Shown here piece by piece: positions 8,399 to 17,689 of a stretch of DNA of 64,000 nt (position 1 is its first letter; every line of letters begins with the position of its first letter). A program made the translations under genes and the position numbers. The notes beneath the pieces were generated by a model. That model was not told where the DNA came from and did no database searches. It saw only the letters and a program-made list of their open reading frames with translations. The stretch covers positions 62,001-126,000 of the forward strand of contig JBBEBE010000005.1 of the NCBI GenBank assembly GCA_040882505.1, read 5' to 3'. The DNA is from JBBEBE01 sp040882505 (GTDB taxonomy: Bacteria; Bacteroidota; Rhodothermia; Balneolales; Balneolaceae).

Positions 8399-9988
8399 TT
8401 GTCATTTAGCCAACTTCGTATTGGATCCGACCTGCTGCAATCCTACAAAAAGAATCACATCGGTGAGCCCACCCTGCTTCAAAAGCGGCTTATCCAAGCC
8501 ATTCGGGAGGGTGGAGATGTTCTCGTTTACGACCCAAGCGGTACCGAATCAGAGATCGGATACCTGACCAGCCTGCTCGATTTTCTAGCCAAACAAGAGC
8601 GTAAACAGGGGACTCGGGCCGTCATCATCTCTCCCGATCCAACGCACCTGGCTCACCTGAATCGCTGGATCTTGATGATCTCCGAACACCTTGGAGTAAC
8701 AACGGCTGTTGTAGATTCAGACTCGGACAACAAACAGATTCGCAACAAGATTGCAGCCGGTCCATCCATCATCCTTGCCACGCCTACAGAACTTGCCGAG
8801 TGGATGGAAGAGAACCGTATGATTCTTCGGGACGCCTCTTGGTATATTTTGGATCAGGTATCCAAGGTCGATGACTGGCAAGCCGTCGATGTGATCAGCC
8901 AACGAATCATCGGGAATCAGCAACGAATTGCTGCCCTTGCCACCGAAGAGGAGGATGCCACCGAACCACTCAAAAAACTGTTGCGTGAACCCATTGTGGT
9001 TCATCCCCCGTCCTCTGCCCGACAGAAAGAAAACGAAGAACGTGAAGCTGAACCGGAAGCCGTTCCCGAACCCGAACATGAGGAGAAATTACCGGATCCG
9101 GAAGAGATTACACTTACAGGACAACTCACTCAGTACTACATTCAGACCCCGCCGAGAAAGAAAATCTCGACCCTTTTGGCCCGACTGGAAGGAGATACAC
9201 GGAGAAGCATCATCTTTACCGCCTCTCAGCGAACAGCAGATCGGCTCTACCGAATTCTTCGAAAAAACAACCATCGGGCGGTCAGCTTGGGACCATCACT
9301 CGAAGAGGAAACTCGAAACGAACGCTTGAACCGGTTCGCAACCGGTGATGTCCCGTTTCTGATTGCCGGAGACACGTCAGCCGCCGATTGTGCACTTGGT
9401 GACATTGAGCAAGTGATCAATTACGATGTTCCGGAAGAGGTGAGCGAGTACAAATTACGCGCGGAACGTTTGGCAGACGAGTCGACCGGAATGGTTCTCT
9501 CCCTGGTCTCCAAACAGGACCGCGAAGACATTCGGGAGATCATCGGTCAGTTGGGCTATGCACCGGAAGAGCTTCCACTTCCCGACAAGGTAGTAGAGGA
9601 GTCCAAACAACCCGCTCCACCCAAAAAAGAGGGGAAGGGAGACAGAAGCCGTTCTTCCTCATCAGAACCGGTTGATGAACCCGCCCAAAAGAAGAGTGGC
9701 GAACCCGGCAGATCCAGCAAAAACAAGCGCGCTAAAAATAGAGGCAAAGGACGTTCTTCCACGTCCGGATCCGGTTCTCGATCCAATGGGTCCCCCAAGA
9801 GCTCATCGAATGATTCACGCAGTCGAACCGGGAAAAAGCCGAGGCCACAACGCGGACCCAAAGTTGATCCGGATGCACCGATTCGCCTCCCCAAACCCAG
9901 CTTTGACAAACTCAGTGGAGGTCGCTCCGGGAAATCAGGAGAGACGAAAGGCGGGCTCGTTGGCTGGATGAAAAAACTCTTCTCTTAA
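8399..9988 (+). CDS. DEAD-box helicase-like protein with all ATPase motifs degraded
   Basis: The 529-residue protein aligns end to end with the DEAD-box core but has lost its chemistry. The Q-motif region remains (FSQLRIGSDLLQSYKKN, then HIGEPTLLQ, residues 3-28). Walker A APTGTGKT becomes DPSGTESE (45-52). DEAD becomes DQVS (152-155). SAT becomes LAT (180-182). Motif V TDVAARGLD becomes GDTSAADCA. Motif VI HRIGRTGR becomes LRAERLAD (354-361). Secondary landmarks persist: IIFTASQRTADRLY, EQVINYDVPEEVSEY and GMVLSLVSKQD. An acidic loop (210-235) joins the two lobes. Residues 400-515 form a Ser/Gly/Lys/Arg-rich tail typical of RNA-binding helicases. The start is TTG with GAGGT 9 bases upstream. 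I infer an ATP-independent RNA-binding pseudohelicase. Confidence 0.85.
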   Translation: MSFSQLRIGSDLLQSYKKNHIGEPTLLQKRLIQAIREGGDVLVYDPSGTESEIGYLTSLLDFLAKQERKQGTRAVIISPDPTHLAHLNRWILMISEHLGVTTAVVDSDSDNKQIRNKIAAGPSIILATPTELAEWMEENRMILRDASWYILDQVSKVDDWQAVDVISQRIIGNQQRIAALATEEEDATEPLKKLLREPIVVHPPSSARQKENEEREAEPEAVPEPEHEEKLPDPEEITLTGQLTQYYIQTPPRKKISTLLARLEGDTRRSIIFTASQRTADRLYRILRKNNHRAVSLGPSLEEETRNERLNRFATGDVPFLIAGDTSAADCALGDIEQVINYDVPEEVSEYKLRAERLADESTGMVLSLVSKQDREDIREIIGQLGYAPEELPLPDKVVEESKQPAPPKKEGKGDRSRSSSSEPVDEPAQKKSGEPGRSSKNKRAKNRGKGRSSTSGSGSRSNGSPKSSSNDSRSRTGKKPRPQRGPKVDPDAPIRLPKPSFDKLSGGRSGKSGETKGGLVGWMKKLFS

Positions 9989-11208
9989 ACAGCCATTTCT
10001 GCACCCGAGTGCACGATCTCCTGAATCGCATCAAATGCGGAGAGTGTTTTCTCGATGTGTTCCGGCTTGTGAGCTGCCGTCGGGATCAATCGCAGCAAGA
10101 CGACCCCCTTTGGAACCACCGGATAGGAGACGCCACTTACAAAGATTCCATGCTCTTCCCGCAAGACCCGCATGATCCGCATGCAGAGTTCCGTACTCCC
10201 CCGCGTCAACACAGGTGTGACCGGACTTTCGGAAGGAAGAATATTGTATCCCAGATCTTCAAGTCCGTTTCGAAGAGCCAGTGTATTTTTCCACAATTTC
10301 TCCCTCCACTCGGGATGGCTGCGTATCAGACGCAAACGCTCTCTTGCAGAAACGACGATTGGAAGCGGAATGGATTTGGCAAAAATTTGGCTACGGGTAT
10401 TTGCACGAAGAAACTCGATAACACGTGGTTCGGATGCCACAAACGCACCAATCAGGGCGAATGACTTGGCAAACGTTCCGAAATAGATGTCCACACCCTC
10501 CTGACACCCCAAATGGGTTCCGGTCCCCGACCCGTCATCTCCCAACGTGCCCAACCCGTGGGCATCATCAACCAGTAACCGAAACGGATATTTCTCTTTG
10601 AGCGCGACAATCTCCTTCAGCTTGCCAAGATCCCCGGTCATACCGAAAACCCCCTCGGTAATTACAAGGATCGAAGAGCCCTCTTTCATTCGGGAACTCG
10701 CCCGCTTGAGCTGCTTTTCAAGACTATCCATGTCATTGTGTTTGAAAACGGATCGATCAGCCATCGCCAACTGCTTTCCGTCGACAATACAGGCATGGCT
10801 CAGTTCGTCGTAAATCAAATAATCATTCCGGTCTACCAGCGCATGAATCACACTCATGATCCCTTGGTACCCGAAGTTCAACAGCATCGATTCAGGCTTG
10901 TGGACAAAGCGGGCCAACTCCTCTTCCAGCGCTTCATGTTCCGTCGAGTTTCCGGTCAAGAGCCGGGCACCCATGGGGGTGCTGAAGCCATACGCATCGG
11001 CCGCTTCAGCATCCACCTTTCGGACGTCCGGATGATTGGCAATTCCCAAATAGTCATTGACACTCCAGACCACCATCGTCTTGCCGTTGAAGGTCATTTC
11101 GGGACCAATCGGTCCCTCCAATTTGGGGAATGTGTAGTATCCATAGCCGTCCGTGGTGAACTCTCCCAACGGGCCGGGGCGGTTCTGTAACTTGTCAAAT
11201 AGATCCAT
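9985..11208 (-). CDS. PLP-dependent alpha-oxoamine synthase (AONS/KBL/SPT family)
   Basis: A 407-residue enzyme of the family that condenses an amino acid with an acyl-CoA (8-amino-7-oxononanoate synthase, glycine C-acetyltransferase, serine palmitoyltransferase). It shows NDYLGIANHP, GARLLTGNSTEHEALE, the PLP-stacking DELSHACIVDG, the cofactor Asp in LLVDDAHGLG and the Schiff-base Lys in TFAKSFALIGAF. The N-terminus MDLFDKLQNRPGPLG and the TFPKLEG motif match the Bacteroidota group that includes proposed serine palmitoyltransferases, so a sphingolipid role is plausible but unproven. No bio genes adjoin it, which argues against biotin synthesis. I chose the ATG at 11208; the frame continues upstream to 11304. 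It overlaps the 3' end of the convergent DEAD-like gene by 4 bases. Confidence 0.88.
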   Translation of the reverse strand: MDLFDKLQNRPGPLGEFTTDGYGYYTFPKLEGPIGPEMTFNGKTMVVWSVNDYLGIANHPDVRKVDAEAADAYGFSTPMGARLLTGNSTEHEALEEELARFVHKPESMLLNFGYQGIMSVIHALVDRNDYLIYDELSHACIVDGKQLAMADRSVFKHNDMDSLEKQLKRASSRMKEGSSILVITEGVFGMTGDLGKLKEIVALKEKYPFRLLVDDAHGLGTLGDDGSGTGTHLGCQEGVDIYFGTFAKSFALIGAFVASEPRVIEFLRANTRSQIFAKSIPLPIVVSARERLRLIRSHPEWREKLWKNTLALRNGLEDLGYNILPSESPVTPVLTRGSTELCMRIMRVLREEHGIFVSGVSYPVVPKGVVLLRLIPTAAHKPEHIEKTLSAFDAIQEIVHSGAEMAV

Positions 11209-11328
11209 AAAAAGAGGGTTGATTCTGTACAGACCAGCCACATGCATGTAAAAAGAGCCAGCCAAAACTGCGCAAAAGGTAATTAAATTGCCCTCGAATC
11301 TCAATGAAGTGTATCGGTCGATTGCCCG

Positions 11329-12927
11329 TCAGGACGGATCCGTTACATCTCGTTCTGACCGAACCACATCCCATTCCACGTCCATTGGCTCACCAATTTT
11401 ATGGTCGGAAATACTGAGTTGGGCAAGTTGTCGCCCGGCCTGTTTGACGGGTATCGAAACCGAGCTGGCTCCCACGGCCTCCAACTCCTTGCTCTCCGAA
11501 TCACGCATCGTAATCACATAAATGGGACGATCATACCCAATCTCCCGAAGTGCCTTGACCGCTTTAATCTTGGACCCGTGATTCCCCATTGCGATAATGA
11601 CAGCTTCGATATCTGAAAGATCGACCCCTTCCCACAAATCGGTATCCTGAATATCACCATAGACGACCCGACGGCCTGAATTCAGATTGTACTCGATTCT
11701 GTCAGGATCCAAATCCATTCCAACAACTCTTCGATCCTTCTCTCGAAGATAGTCGTACGCTGCCCGACCGGCATTCCCCATTCCGATGACCAGATAGTGT
11801 GCACTCCCCAACGACAACACCTCTCGATCCGGATGTTTGATGCGCCGCTCGAATCGGTGAAGCCGCTCGTCATACCGCTGCCATATGGGGTCTTCCAAGT
11901 TGGAAATGATGGCGTTGACGACAAACGAAATGGCAACCACCAATCCCATGGTAACCAGAGCATTCTCAGAGAGCAGACCGTTCTCGGTTGCCACAGAACC
12001 GGCAATAAGCATAAACTCACTATACGAGGTCAGGGTGATGGCCGCCAGATAAGAGGTTCTTGCTTTGAGACCGAAACGGGTAAAAAGCAGAAAATAGAAG
12101 ATCCCCTTGAGAGGCTGCAGAAGAAGAAGTGTCACGATCACGACCACTCCCAAACCTGAAGGCAAGCCGATCAGGCCGATCTCCAGAAAAAACCCGACCA
12201 AAAACATCTCCTTGAGACCCCACAAACTCTTGTCCAGTTCCTCGCCCCGTTCATGGGTGGCCAACAACATGCCGACCAACAGGGCTCCCAGCTCCCCGCT
12301 CAATCGAGCCAACTCAAAAAGCTCGGCGCCTCCAAGGGCCATCACCAAACCAAGCAGAAGCACCAATTCCCTGGCTTCAATCCGGCTCAACACCCATCCC
12401 ACCAACGGTCGGAGTAGTGGAATACCCAGCAAAAGAAGGGCATATCCACTTGGAGCTTCTCCACCGGACCACGCAATCACGCCGATCGCCACAAGATCCT
12501 GAATCACCAACACGCCAATCGCCACGCGACCATAATAGGATCCAATCACTCCACGCATCTCCAGTGTTTTGGCAGCCAAAACGGTACTGGAAAACCCGAG
12601 GAGGATGGCCAACAGAACCGCGCCCTCGCCTTCGACTCCAAAGGCTCGCGTCAGCAGATAGTATCCTCCAAAACTGATCCCCAAGTGGGTCAAGGCGACC
12701 CCAAACACCTGCCACTGAAGAATATTCTTGATCCGAATGTGAAGGCCGACGGTAAAAAGCAGAAGGAGCACGCCGACATGAGCAATCTCCTGGAGCATGG
12801 GTCCCGCTTCGTACCCATACAATCCCAATACAATCCCGGCCAACAGATACCCGACAAGTGCCGGAACTCCAATTCGTTGCACCAACAAACCACCGATGAA
12901 TGCAACACCCACCCACAATAGATCCAT
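11329..12927 (-). CDS. Kef-type monovalent cation:proton antiporter with TrkA-N domain
   Basis: An inner-membrane transporter of 532 residues. The first 350 or so form about twelve membrane helices of the CPA2 exchanger type (for example VGYLLAGIVLGLYG and LLGFSSTVLAAKTLE). A cytoplasmic nucleotide-binding RCK/TrkA-N domain follows (YLVIGMGNAGRAAYDYL, then DLDPDRIEYN). It probably exchanges K+ or Na+ for H+ under nucleotide control. The start is 3 bases after the stop of the esterase gene, so the genes are co-transcribed. No KefF/KefG-like ancillary subunit is nearby. Confidence 0.92.
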   Translation of the reverse strand: MDLLWVGVAFIGGLLVQRIGVPALVGYLLAGIVLGLYGYEAGPMLQEIAHVGVLLLLFTVGLHIRIKNILQWQVFGVALTHLGISFGGYYLLTRAFGVEGEGAVLLAILLGFSSTVLAAKTLEMRGVIGSYYGRVAIGVLVIQDLVAIGVIAWSGGEAPSGYALLLLGIPLLRPLVGWVLSRIEARELVLLLGLVMALGGAELFELARLSGELGALLVGMLLATHERGEELDKSLWGLKEMFLVGFFLEIGLIGLPSGLGVVVIVTLLLLQPLKGIFYFLLFTRFGLKARTSYLAAITLTSYSEFMLIAGSVATENGLLSENALVTMGLVVAISFVVNAIISNLEDPIWQRYDERLHRFERRIKHPDREVLSLGSAHYLVIGMGNAGRAAYDYLREKDRRVVGMDLDPDRIEYNLNSGRRVVYGDIQDTDLWEGVDLSDIEAVIIAMGNHGSKIKAVKALREIGYDRPIYVITMRDSESKELEAVGASSVSIPVKQAGRQLAQLSISDHKIGEPMDVEWDVVRSERDVTDPS

Positions 12928-12930
12928 AGA

Positions 12931-13632
12931 CTACTCCGTGTTGCCGATCGCTGTAGAACCATTGACGGAATCAACCACACGTTGGATCATGGACTCCAGG
13001 ACATCCATCTCCTCCCGATTAACCGTATGCCCCATTCCGGGATAGATCCGTTCATCCACATCGGCTCCGAGTGATTGAAGAATGGTCGTCGATTGCTGAA
13101 CGCGCTCCAACGGAATATGTGGATCCACGTCACTACACCCCAAAAAAACCGGAGTCTTTTCCAAATCTCCACGATACTCTGCCGACGGCAACGTCTCACC
13201 GATCAACCCGCCACTCAACGCTGCGACACCACCATACCGTCTCGGATGACGGGCTGCAAACTCCGTTGCGAGACAGGCCCCTTGAGAAAATCCGGCCAAA
13301 AGAACCCGATCTTCCGGAATACCTTTCTCGTCGAGTTCGATCAACAGATCCGCGACCACCTGAAGTGCCGAAGAGAGCCCAGGCTCATTCATCTCGATCG
13401 GTTTTAGAAACGACCAAGGGTACCAACTGTGATTGCTTGCCTGTGGAGCCACATAGTGTACTCCCGGGATGGTGAGTTGCTCGACAAGTCGCAGGATGGA
13501 TTCAGCAGACGCCCCGCGTCCGTGAATCAGAATGACGGCTGCATCTGCATGCACCGCCCGCTCTCCGGCAACGACATACTCTTCGTTCTGATGCAGACCC
13601 CGGAACGGGGCGTTTGGTTCTACTCGAAACAT
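12931..13632 (-). CDS. Phospholipase/carboxylesterase family alpha/beta hydrolase
   Basis: A 233-residue cytoplasmic hydrolase with an oxyanion-hole region ILIHGRGAS near 34-42 and a nucleophile elbow GFSQGA near 124. An acidic residue follows in LGCSDVDPHIP, and the catalytic His is in PGMGHTVN near 205. The architecture is that of the acyl-protein thioesterase/carboxylesterase family. No signal peptide is visible. It lies between an OsmC peroxidase and an antiporter in a likely three-gene operon. The OsmC/esterase pairing hints at detoxification, but the substrate is unknown. Confidence 0.9.
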   Translation of the reverse strand: MFRVEPNAPFRGLHQNEEYVVAGERAVHADAAVILIHGRGASAESILRLVEQLTIPGVHYVAPQASNHSWYPWSFLKPIEMNEPGLSSALQVVADLLIELDEKGIPEDRVLLAGFSQGACLATEFAARHPRRYGGVAALSGGLIGETLPSAEYRGDLEKTPVFLGCSDVDPHIPLERVQQSTTILQSLGADVDERIYPGMGHTVNREEMDVLESMIQRVVDSVNGSTAIGNTE

Positions 13633-13667
13633 GAACGTCCGGTTTGATGCAGTATTTCCCTTGTCCT

Positions 13668-14102
13668 TCAGTTCGTAAAGGAGTACTCCAGTGTAATTTC
13701 ACAAGAGAGTACATTGGAGACCGGACACCCCTCCTTTGCAGCCGTTGCCAACTTGCCGAACTCCGACACGGAGATCTTTGGTACCTTCGCATCCAGCGTA
13801 AGTGCAATCTTTTCGATGGCCCACCCACGATCGTTCTTGTTCAACGTCAGCGCGGCATCGGCATTCAACTTGTCAGCGGAATACCCGGCTTTTTCCAACT
13901 GTACACTCAACGCCATGGCAAAACAACCCGCATGAGCAGCTGCAATCAACTCTTCCGGATTGGTTCCCAATTTGCCGTCTTCATTCTCGAATCGAAGTTT
14001 GATTGAATAGGGCTGCTCTTTGAGTGCACCACTCTGAGTGGTCAACAGGCCCGACCCTTCGGTTCCTTTCCCTTTCCACACTGCATTGGCCGTACGTTTC
14101 AT
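13668..14102 (-). CDS. OsmC-family peroxiredoxin
   Basis: A 144-residue thiol peroxidase of the OsmC/Ohr superfamily that reduces organic hydroperoxides. The two redox cysteines lie in ELIAAAHAGCFAMAL near 60 and AKEGCPVSNVL near 125. The N-terminus MKRTANAVWKGKGTEGSG is characteristic of the OsmC branch. It is the first gene of a probable operon with the esterase and the antiporter, and is divergent from the serine hydrolase gene. Confidence 0.92.
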   Translation of the reverse strand: MKRTANAVWKGKGTEGSGLLTTQSGALKEQPYSIKLRFENEDGKLGTNPEELIAAAHAGCFAMALSVQLEKAGYSADKLNADAALTLNKNDRGWAIEKIALTLDAKVPKISVSEFGKLATAAKEGCPVSNVLSCEITLEYSFTN

Positions 14103-14214
14103 AACGATCCATCTCTTTGATTTTCGATTGGGTGAATCCCCATCTTAACGGGTTTTCCTGAATTCTCAAACCTTCGTTCGGCTAAATTTCTTCTTGTTTC
14201 CGCTTCATTTCTCC

Positions 14215-14226
14215 ATTGGAACCAAT
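14215..14226. promoter_or_regulatory. Palindrome ATTGGAACCAAT in divergent region
   Basis: A near-perfect 12-base inverted repeat (arms ATTGG and CCAAT) lies between the divergent OsmC and serine-hydrolase genes. It is followed by an A+T-rich TAAATTATAG that could act as a -10 region on the plus strand. The evidence is symmetry and position only. Confidence 0.3.
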
Positions 14227-14274
14227 AAATTATAGAGGAAGCAACGGCTTCGGGCATCCAAAATTCTCTTTCAA

Positions 14275-15603
14275 ATGTTCAACCAGACTCAACGCTCCAT
14301 GATTCCCCACGGTCAACACCCATCATCGATCCCCTCACTCACGCACCCCCTCCAAACCGCACTACTCCTTCTGTTTCTTTTCGTACAGTGCACGACAGCT
14401 CAGGATGTCACGTATCCGGATGCCGAAGCAAACGGCCTCTCTTCCGAGCGACTGTCACGCCTGACCGAGGTGATGCAGGAGTATTCAGAGAATCAATGGA
14501 TTCCCGGCGGAGTGATCCAGATCAATCGTAACGGAACCACCGTCTATCGGGAATCTTTCGGATACCGGGATCGGGAATCACAAGAGAGCATGCCGGAAGA
14601 CGCGATTTTCCGGATTGCTTCTCAAACGAAAGCGATTGTCAGTGTCGGGATCATGATGCTGCAAGAGGAAGGAAAACTGCTAATCTCTGACCGACTGGAT
14701 CGCTACATCCCCGAATTCAGTGATCCAGTGGTCGGCGAACCAACCGACGGAGACGGGTATCGACTCGTGCCGGCCAATCGCCCCATTACGCTTCGTCACC
14801 TTCTTACACACACCTCCGGAATCGGCTATGGATACGGAACAACAGCCGACCAATGGGAGGAAGCCGGTATCCAGAACTGGTACTTTGCAGACCGTAATGA
14901 ACCGGTCCTTGAGACCATACGGCGAATGGGCAGCCTTCCCTTGGAAAACCATCCGGGCGAACGGTATCTCTATGGATACAACACGGATATCCTGGGTGCC
15001 GTCATCGAGATCGTCAGCGGCATGCCTTTGGACCAATATCTTCGGGAAACCATTTTGAACCCCCTCGGGATGGACGACACGCACTTCTATCTACCCCAGG
15101 AGAAGGTTGATCGACTTGCCGTTGTCTATCACTCCAACCGGGAGCGTACACTGGAGCGGGCACCGGCACCGGGCGGGTCGGACGGACAGGGTCACTATGT
15201 GGACGGCCCCCGAACCAGTTTCTCGGGTGGCGCAGGTCTTCTCTCGACGGCCCACGACTACTCCCGGTTTCTTCAGATGCTCCTGAATGGAGGCGAACTC
15301 GATGGCGTTCGACTTCTCTCTCCGACGACACTGGATCTAATGACCACCAATCATATCGGAGATCTCTTCCCGAGAGCCGGTGAGGGGATGGGCCTTGGCC
15401 TCTACACACTGTTGGATGCGGGGGAACGCGGATCTCCGGGATATAAAGGGGAATTCGGATGGGGTGGTGCCTACCACTCTACCTACTGGGTAGACCCGAC
15501 CAACCAACTCACCGTTACGTTCTTTACCCAAATGAGACGCATTCCCTACTCAGACGTGCACGGAAAAGTCCGTGCTCTTGTTTATCAATCCATCATGGAA
15601 TAA
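14275..15603 (+). CDS. Exported serine hydrolase, beta-lactamase class C fold
   Basis: A 442-residue member of the beta-lactamase-related/esterase family. A hydrophobic signal segment (about 28-42, ALLLLFLFVQCTTAQ) precedes the domain. The catalytic SxxK is ASQTKAI near 118, the tyrosine motif is YGYNTD near 230, and a glycine-rich GWGGAYHSTYW stands in the place of the KTG box. Such proteins act as D-amino-acid peptidases, esterases or carboxypeptidases in the periplasm; few are true beta-lactamases. It is monocistronic as far as I can see. Confidence 0.9.
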   Translation: MFNQTQRSMIPHGQHPSSIPSLTHPLQTALLLLFLFVQCTTAQDVTYPDAEANGLSSERLSRLTEVMQEYSENQWIPGGVIQINRNGTTVYRESFGYRDRESQESMPEDAIFRIASQTKAIVSVGIMMLQEEGKLLISDRLDRYIPEFSDPVVGEPTDGDGYRLVPANRPITLRHLLTHTSGIGYGYGTTADQWEEAGIQNWYFADRNEPVLETIRRMGSLPLENHPGERYLYGYNTDILGAVIEIVSGMPLDQYLRETILNPLGMDDTHFYLPQEKVDRLAVVYHSNRERTLERAPAPGGSDGQGHYVDGPRTSFSGGAGLLSTAHDYSRFLQMLLNGGELDGVRLLSPTTLDLMTTNHIGDLFPRAGEGMGLGLYTLLDAGERGSPGYKGEFGWGGAYHSTYWVDPTNQLTVTFFTQMRRIPYSDVHGKVRALVYQSIME

Positions 15604-15821
15604 GCGGCCAACGTTTCGACATTCACTGACTCCCTTTGGAATACCCTGGATTCATAAAATCCCGAAAACGTTTGCAGGTACCATTCGTTGACTTCGTCGT
15701 CAGGGAGAGGTAATATTCCCGGTCCTTCGACCTTAAGTTTGAACGGTTGCGGTCGATACATTCGAAGACAAAAAGTGCAGGAAAAACCGGTTTCAGAGAC
15801 AAGAATGGCGGGAGAGCGTCG

Positions 15822-16217
15822 ATGGAAAACAGAGGGAAACGTGTTGTGATCATTGAAGATGACCAAATTCAGACCATCGCACTGAAGCAGATCGTCCAAC
15901 GGATGGGGCATTCAATTGTCGGTATGTTCCTGGACCCGGAAATTGCGATTTCAGAGATCCCCGAACTGCAACCCGACTTAATCCTGTCCGACATTAATCT
16001 GGAGACTCCGGTAGACGGAATTGATGTCATCTATCAAATTCAACGAACACACACCTGTCCGGTTATCTTCCTGACCGGGTATTCGCTTCACCGCATGTCG
16101 GAAAGAATTCACCAGATCGATCACTCCACGATTCTCAGCAAACCCTACACCGTCAAGGAACTTTCGAAGGAGATTGCAACAGCTCTCGGTGAAACCCCGG
16201 ATGACGGAACGATCTGA
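15822..16217 (+). CDS. Stand-alone response-regulator receiver
   Basis: The 131-residue protein is one CheY-like receiver. It shows VVIIEDDQIQT near 9-18, the phospho-acceptor Asp in LILSDINLE near 58, the switch Thr in VIFLTGYS and the Lys in LSKPYTVKEL. There is no output domain and no kinase alongside, so the partner must be elsewhere. I used the ATG at 15822 (MENRGK); the frame is open upstream to 15747. Confidence 0.9.
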   Translation: MENRGKRVVIIEDDQIQTIALKQIVQRMGHSIVGMFLDPEIAISEIPELQPDLILSDINLETPVDGIDVIYQIQRTHTCPVIFLTGYSLHRMSERIHQIDHSTILSKPYTVKELSKEIATALGETPDDGTI

Positions 16218-16316
16218 TCGGCGCGGTCTTTGAGGGTTTGTCATTCGATTTCCTGACTTGGACAGGCAAAATCCGTATCTTGGCGGGATCGCTGTAAATC
16301 GATCCGACCAGACTGC

Positions 16317-17525
16317 ATGGACTATCTGACATTCCTCCGAACCGAACGACGATTTCTTTCATTCGGCATCTCGTTCACCTTCTTTTCAAGTTTTGGTCAG
16401 ACGTTCCTGATCTCCCTCTTTGTTCCCTACTTCCTGACCGATTTTGATCTTAGCAACGCTGGATTTGGTGGAATCTACTCGATCGCTACACTCCTCAGTG
16501 CCGGAGTACTCCCCTGGGTAGGCCGCCTGATTGATCGGGTCCCACTCCGCTGGTTCAGCCTGGCCGTTGCTTGTGGCTTGGCCATCGCATGCCTTCTCAT
16601 TGCACTCTCTTGGCACCTTTCTCTCCTCTTCTCGGCGCTCTTTCTTCTGCGACTCACCGGTCAGGGTCTCTGTGGTCACACAGCCGAAACAGCCATGGCT
16701 CGTTTCTACGATGACCGGAGAGGAAAAGCCTTGAGTATCTCCAGTTTGGGGTACCCGCTCGGTGAAGCCTTCCTCCCCACGCTGATTGCTGCCATACTCA
16801 CGTGGATTCACTGGCGTACAGTCTGGGGTGGAATGGGCATCCTCATCCTGTTCCTGTTCATTCCGATGATCTGGCTACTGGCCGGACGTCATATAGCAGG
16901 AAAAACCAACCCAGGCAATCGTGGGGAAGCCCCTGAAAGTGCCCGAAAAAGTTATGGCATTATCCTGGGTGATCGGCGCATCTGGTTCCTCCTGCCGGCC
17001 GTTCTCATGCCTCCGTTTTGGGCAACAGGTCTTTTTCTCTATCAAGTGAGTGTCGCCGACGAACTGGGTTGGACAGCCGGGCTCATTGCCACGGCATTTG
17101 TCGCTTTTGCGATCTTTCGGGTTGCTGGCTCTCTGCTTATAGGTCCGCTCATTGACCGATTTTCTGCCCAGGGTCTCTTTCCCTTTTTTCTCCTCCCCAT
17201 GATTGCAGGACTGACTGTACCCATCTTCTACACTCCGGATTGGGTCGCTTTCCTCTATATGGGTCTGTTTGGTCTCACCATGGGTGTCGGGAGCAACATC
17301 ACTTCTGCTCTCTGGGCAGAACTCTTTGGTACCGCAATTATTGGAACCGTCCGAAGTCTCTTCTCGGCCCTGATGGTATTGGGAGCCGCTCTTAGCCCCG
17401 TACTTCTTGGCGCTCTCCTCGATTGGCAAGTTCCATTCGAATGGGTTCTTGGCGCAGGAGTCATCACGTCCATCCTTTCGACACTCTTGTCTCTCAGGGT
17501 TCACCCCTCTTTTCTGCACCGGTAG
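16317..17525 (+). CDS. Major facilitator superfamily transporter
   Basis: A 402-residue, twelve-helix inner-membrane permease. An MFS motif-A-like loop after helix 2 reads GRLIDRVPLRW, and a matching loop after helix 8 reads GPLIDRFSAQG. The pattern suits the monocarboxylate/oxalate-like or drug-efflux groups; the substrate is not evident. It sits 99 bases after the receiver gene with no clear terminator between them. Confidence 0.9.
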   Translation: MDYLTFLRTERRFLSFGISFTFFSSFGQTFLISLFVPYFLTDFDLSNAGFGGIYSIATLLSAGVLPWVGRLIDRVPLRWFSLAVACGLAIACLLIALSWHLSLLFSALFLLRLTGQGLCGHTAETAMARFYDDRRGKALSISSLGYPLGEAFLPTLIAAILTWIHWRTVWGGMGILILFLFIPMIWLLAGRHIAGKTNPGNRGEAPESARKSYGIILGDRRIWFLLPAVLMPPFWATGLFLYQVSVADELGWTAGLIATAFVAFAIFRVAGSLLIGPLIDRFSAQGLFPFFLLPMIAGLTVPIFYTPDWVAFLYMGLFGLTMGVGSNITSALWAELFGTAIIGTVRSLFSALMVLGAALSPVLLGALLDWQVPFEWVLGAGVITSILSTLLSLRVHPSFLHR

Positions 17526-17689
17526 GGCTTTTTTGCACGCAAATGCTGATCTTTTGCGAAGAATACAATAGATTGATGTCTTAGATAGACAGTGGTTGCC
17601 TGAAGGACCAACCAGACCACACAGGATCTCTGCCCTTACCTTGTGTCCTGGCAGACGTCTGCAAGAACAAACCAAAAACATTGGAAATT

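Noticed and set aside
15738..15764. TTTG then TACATTCG as a Bacteroidota-type promoter before the receiver gene
   Set aside because: The spacing is 15 bases and the second box matches only partly; such pairs arise often by chance.
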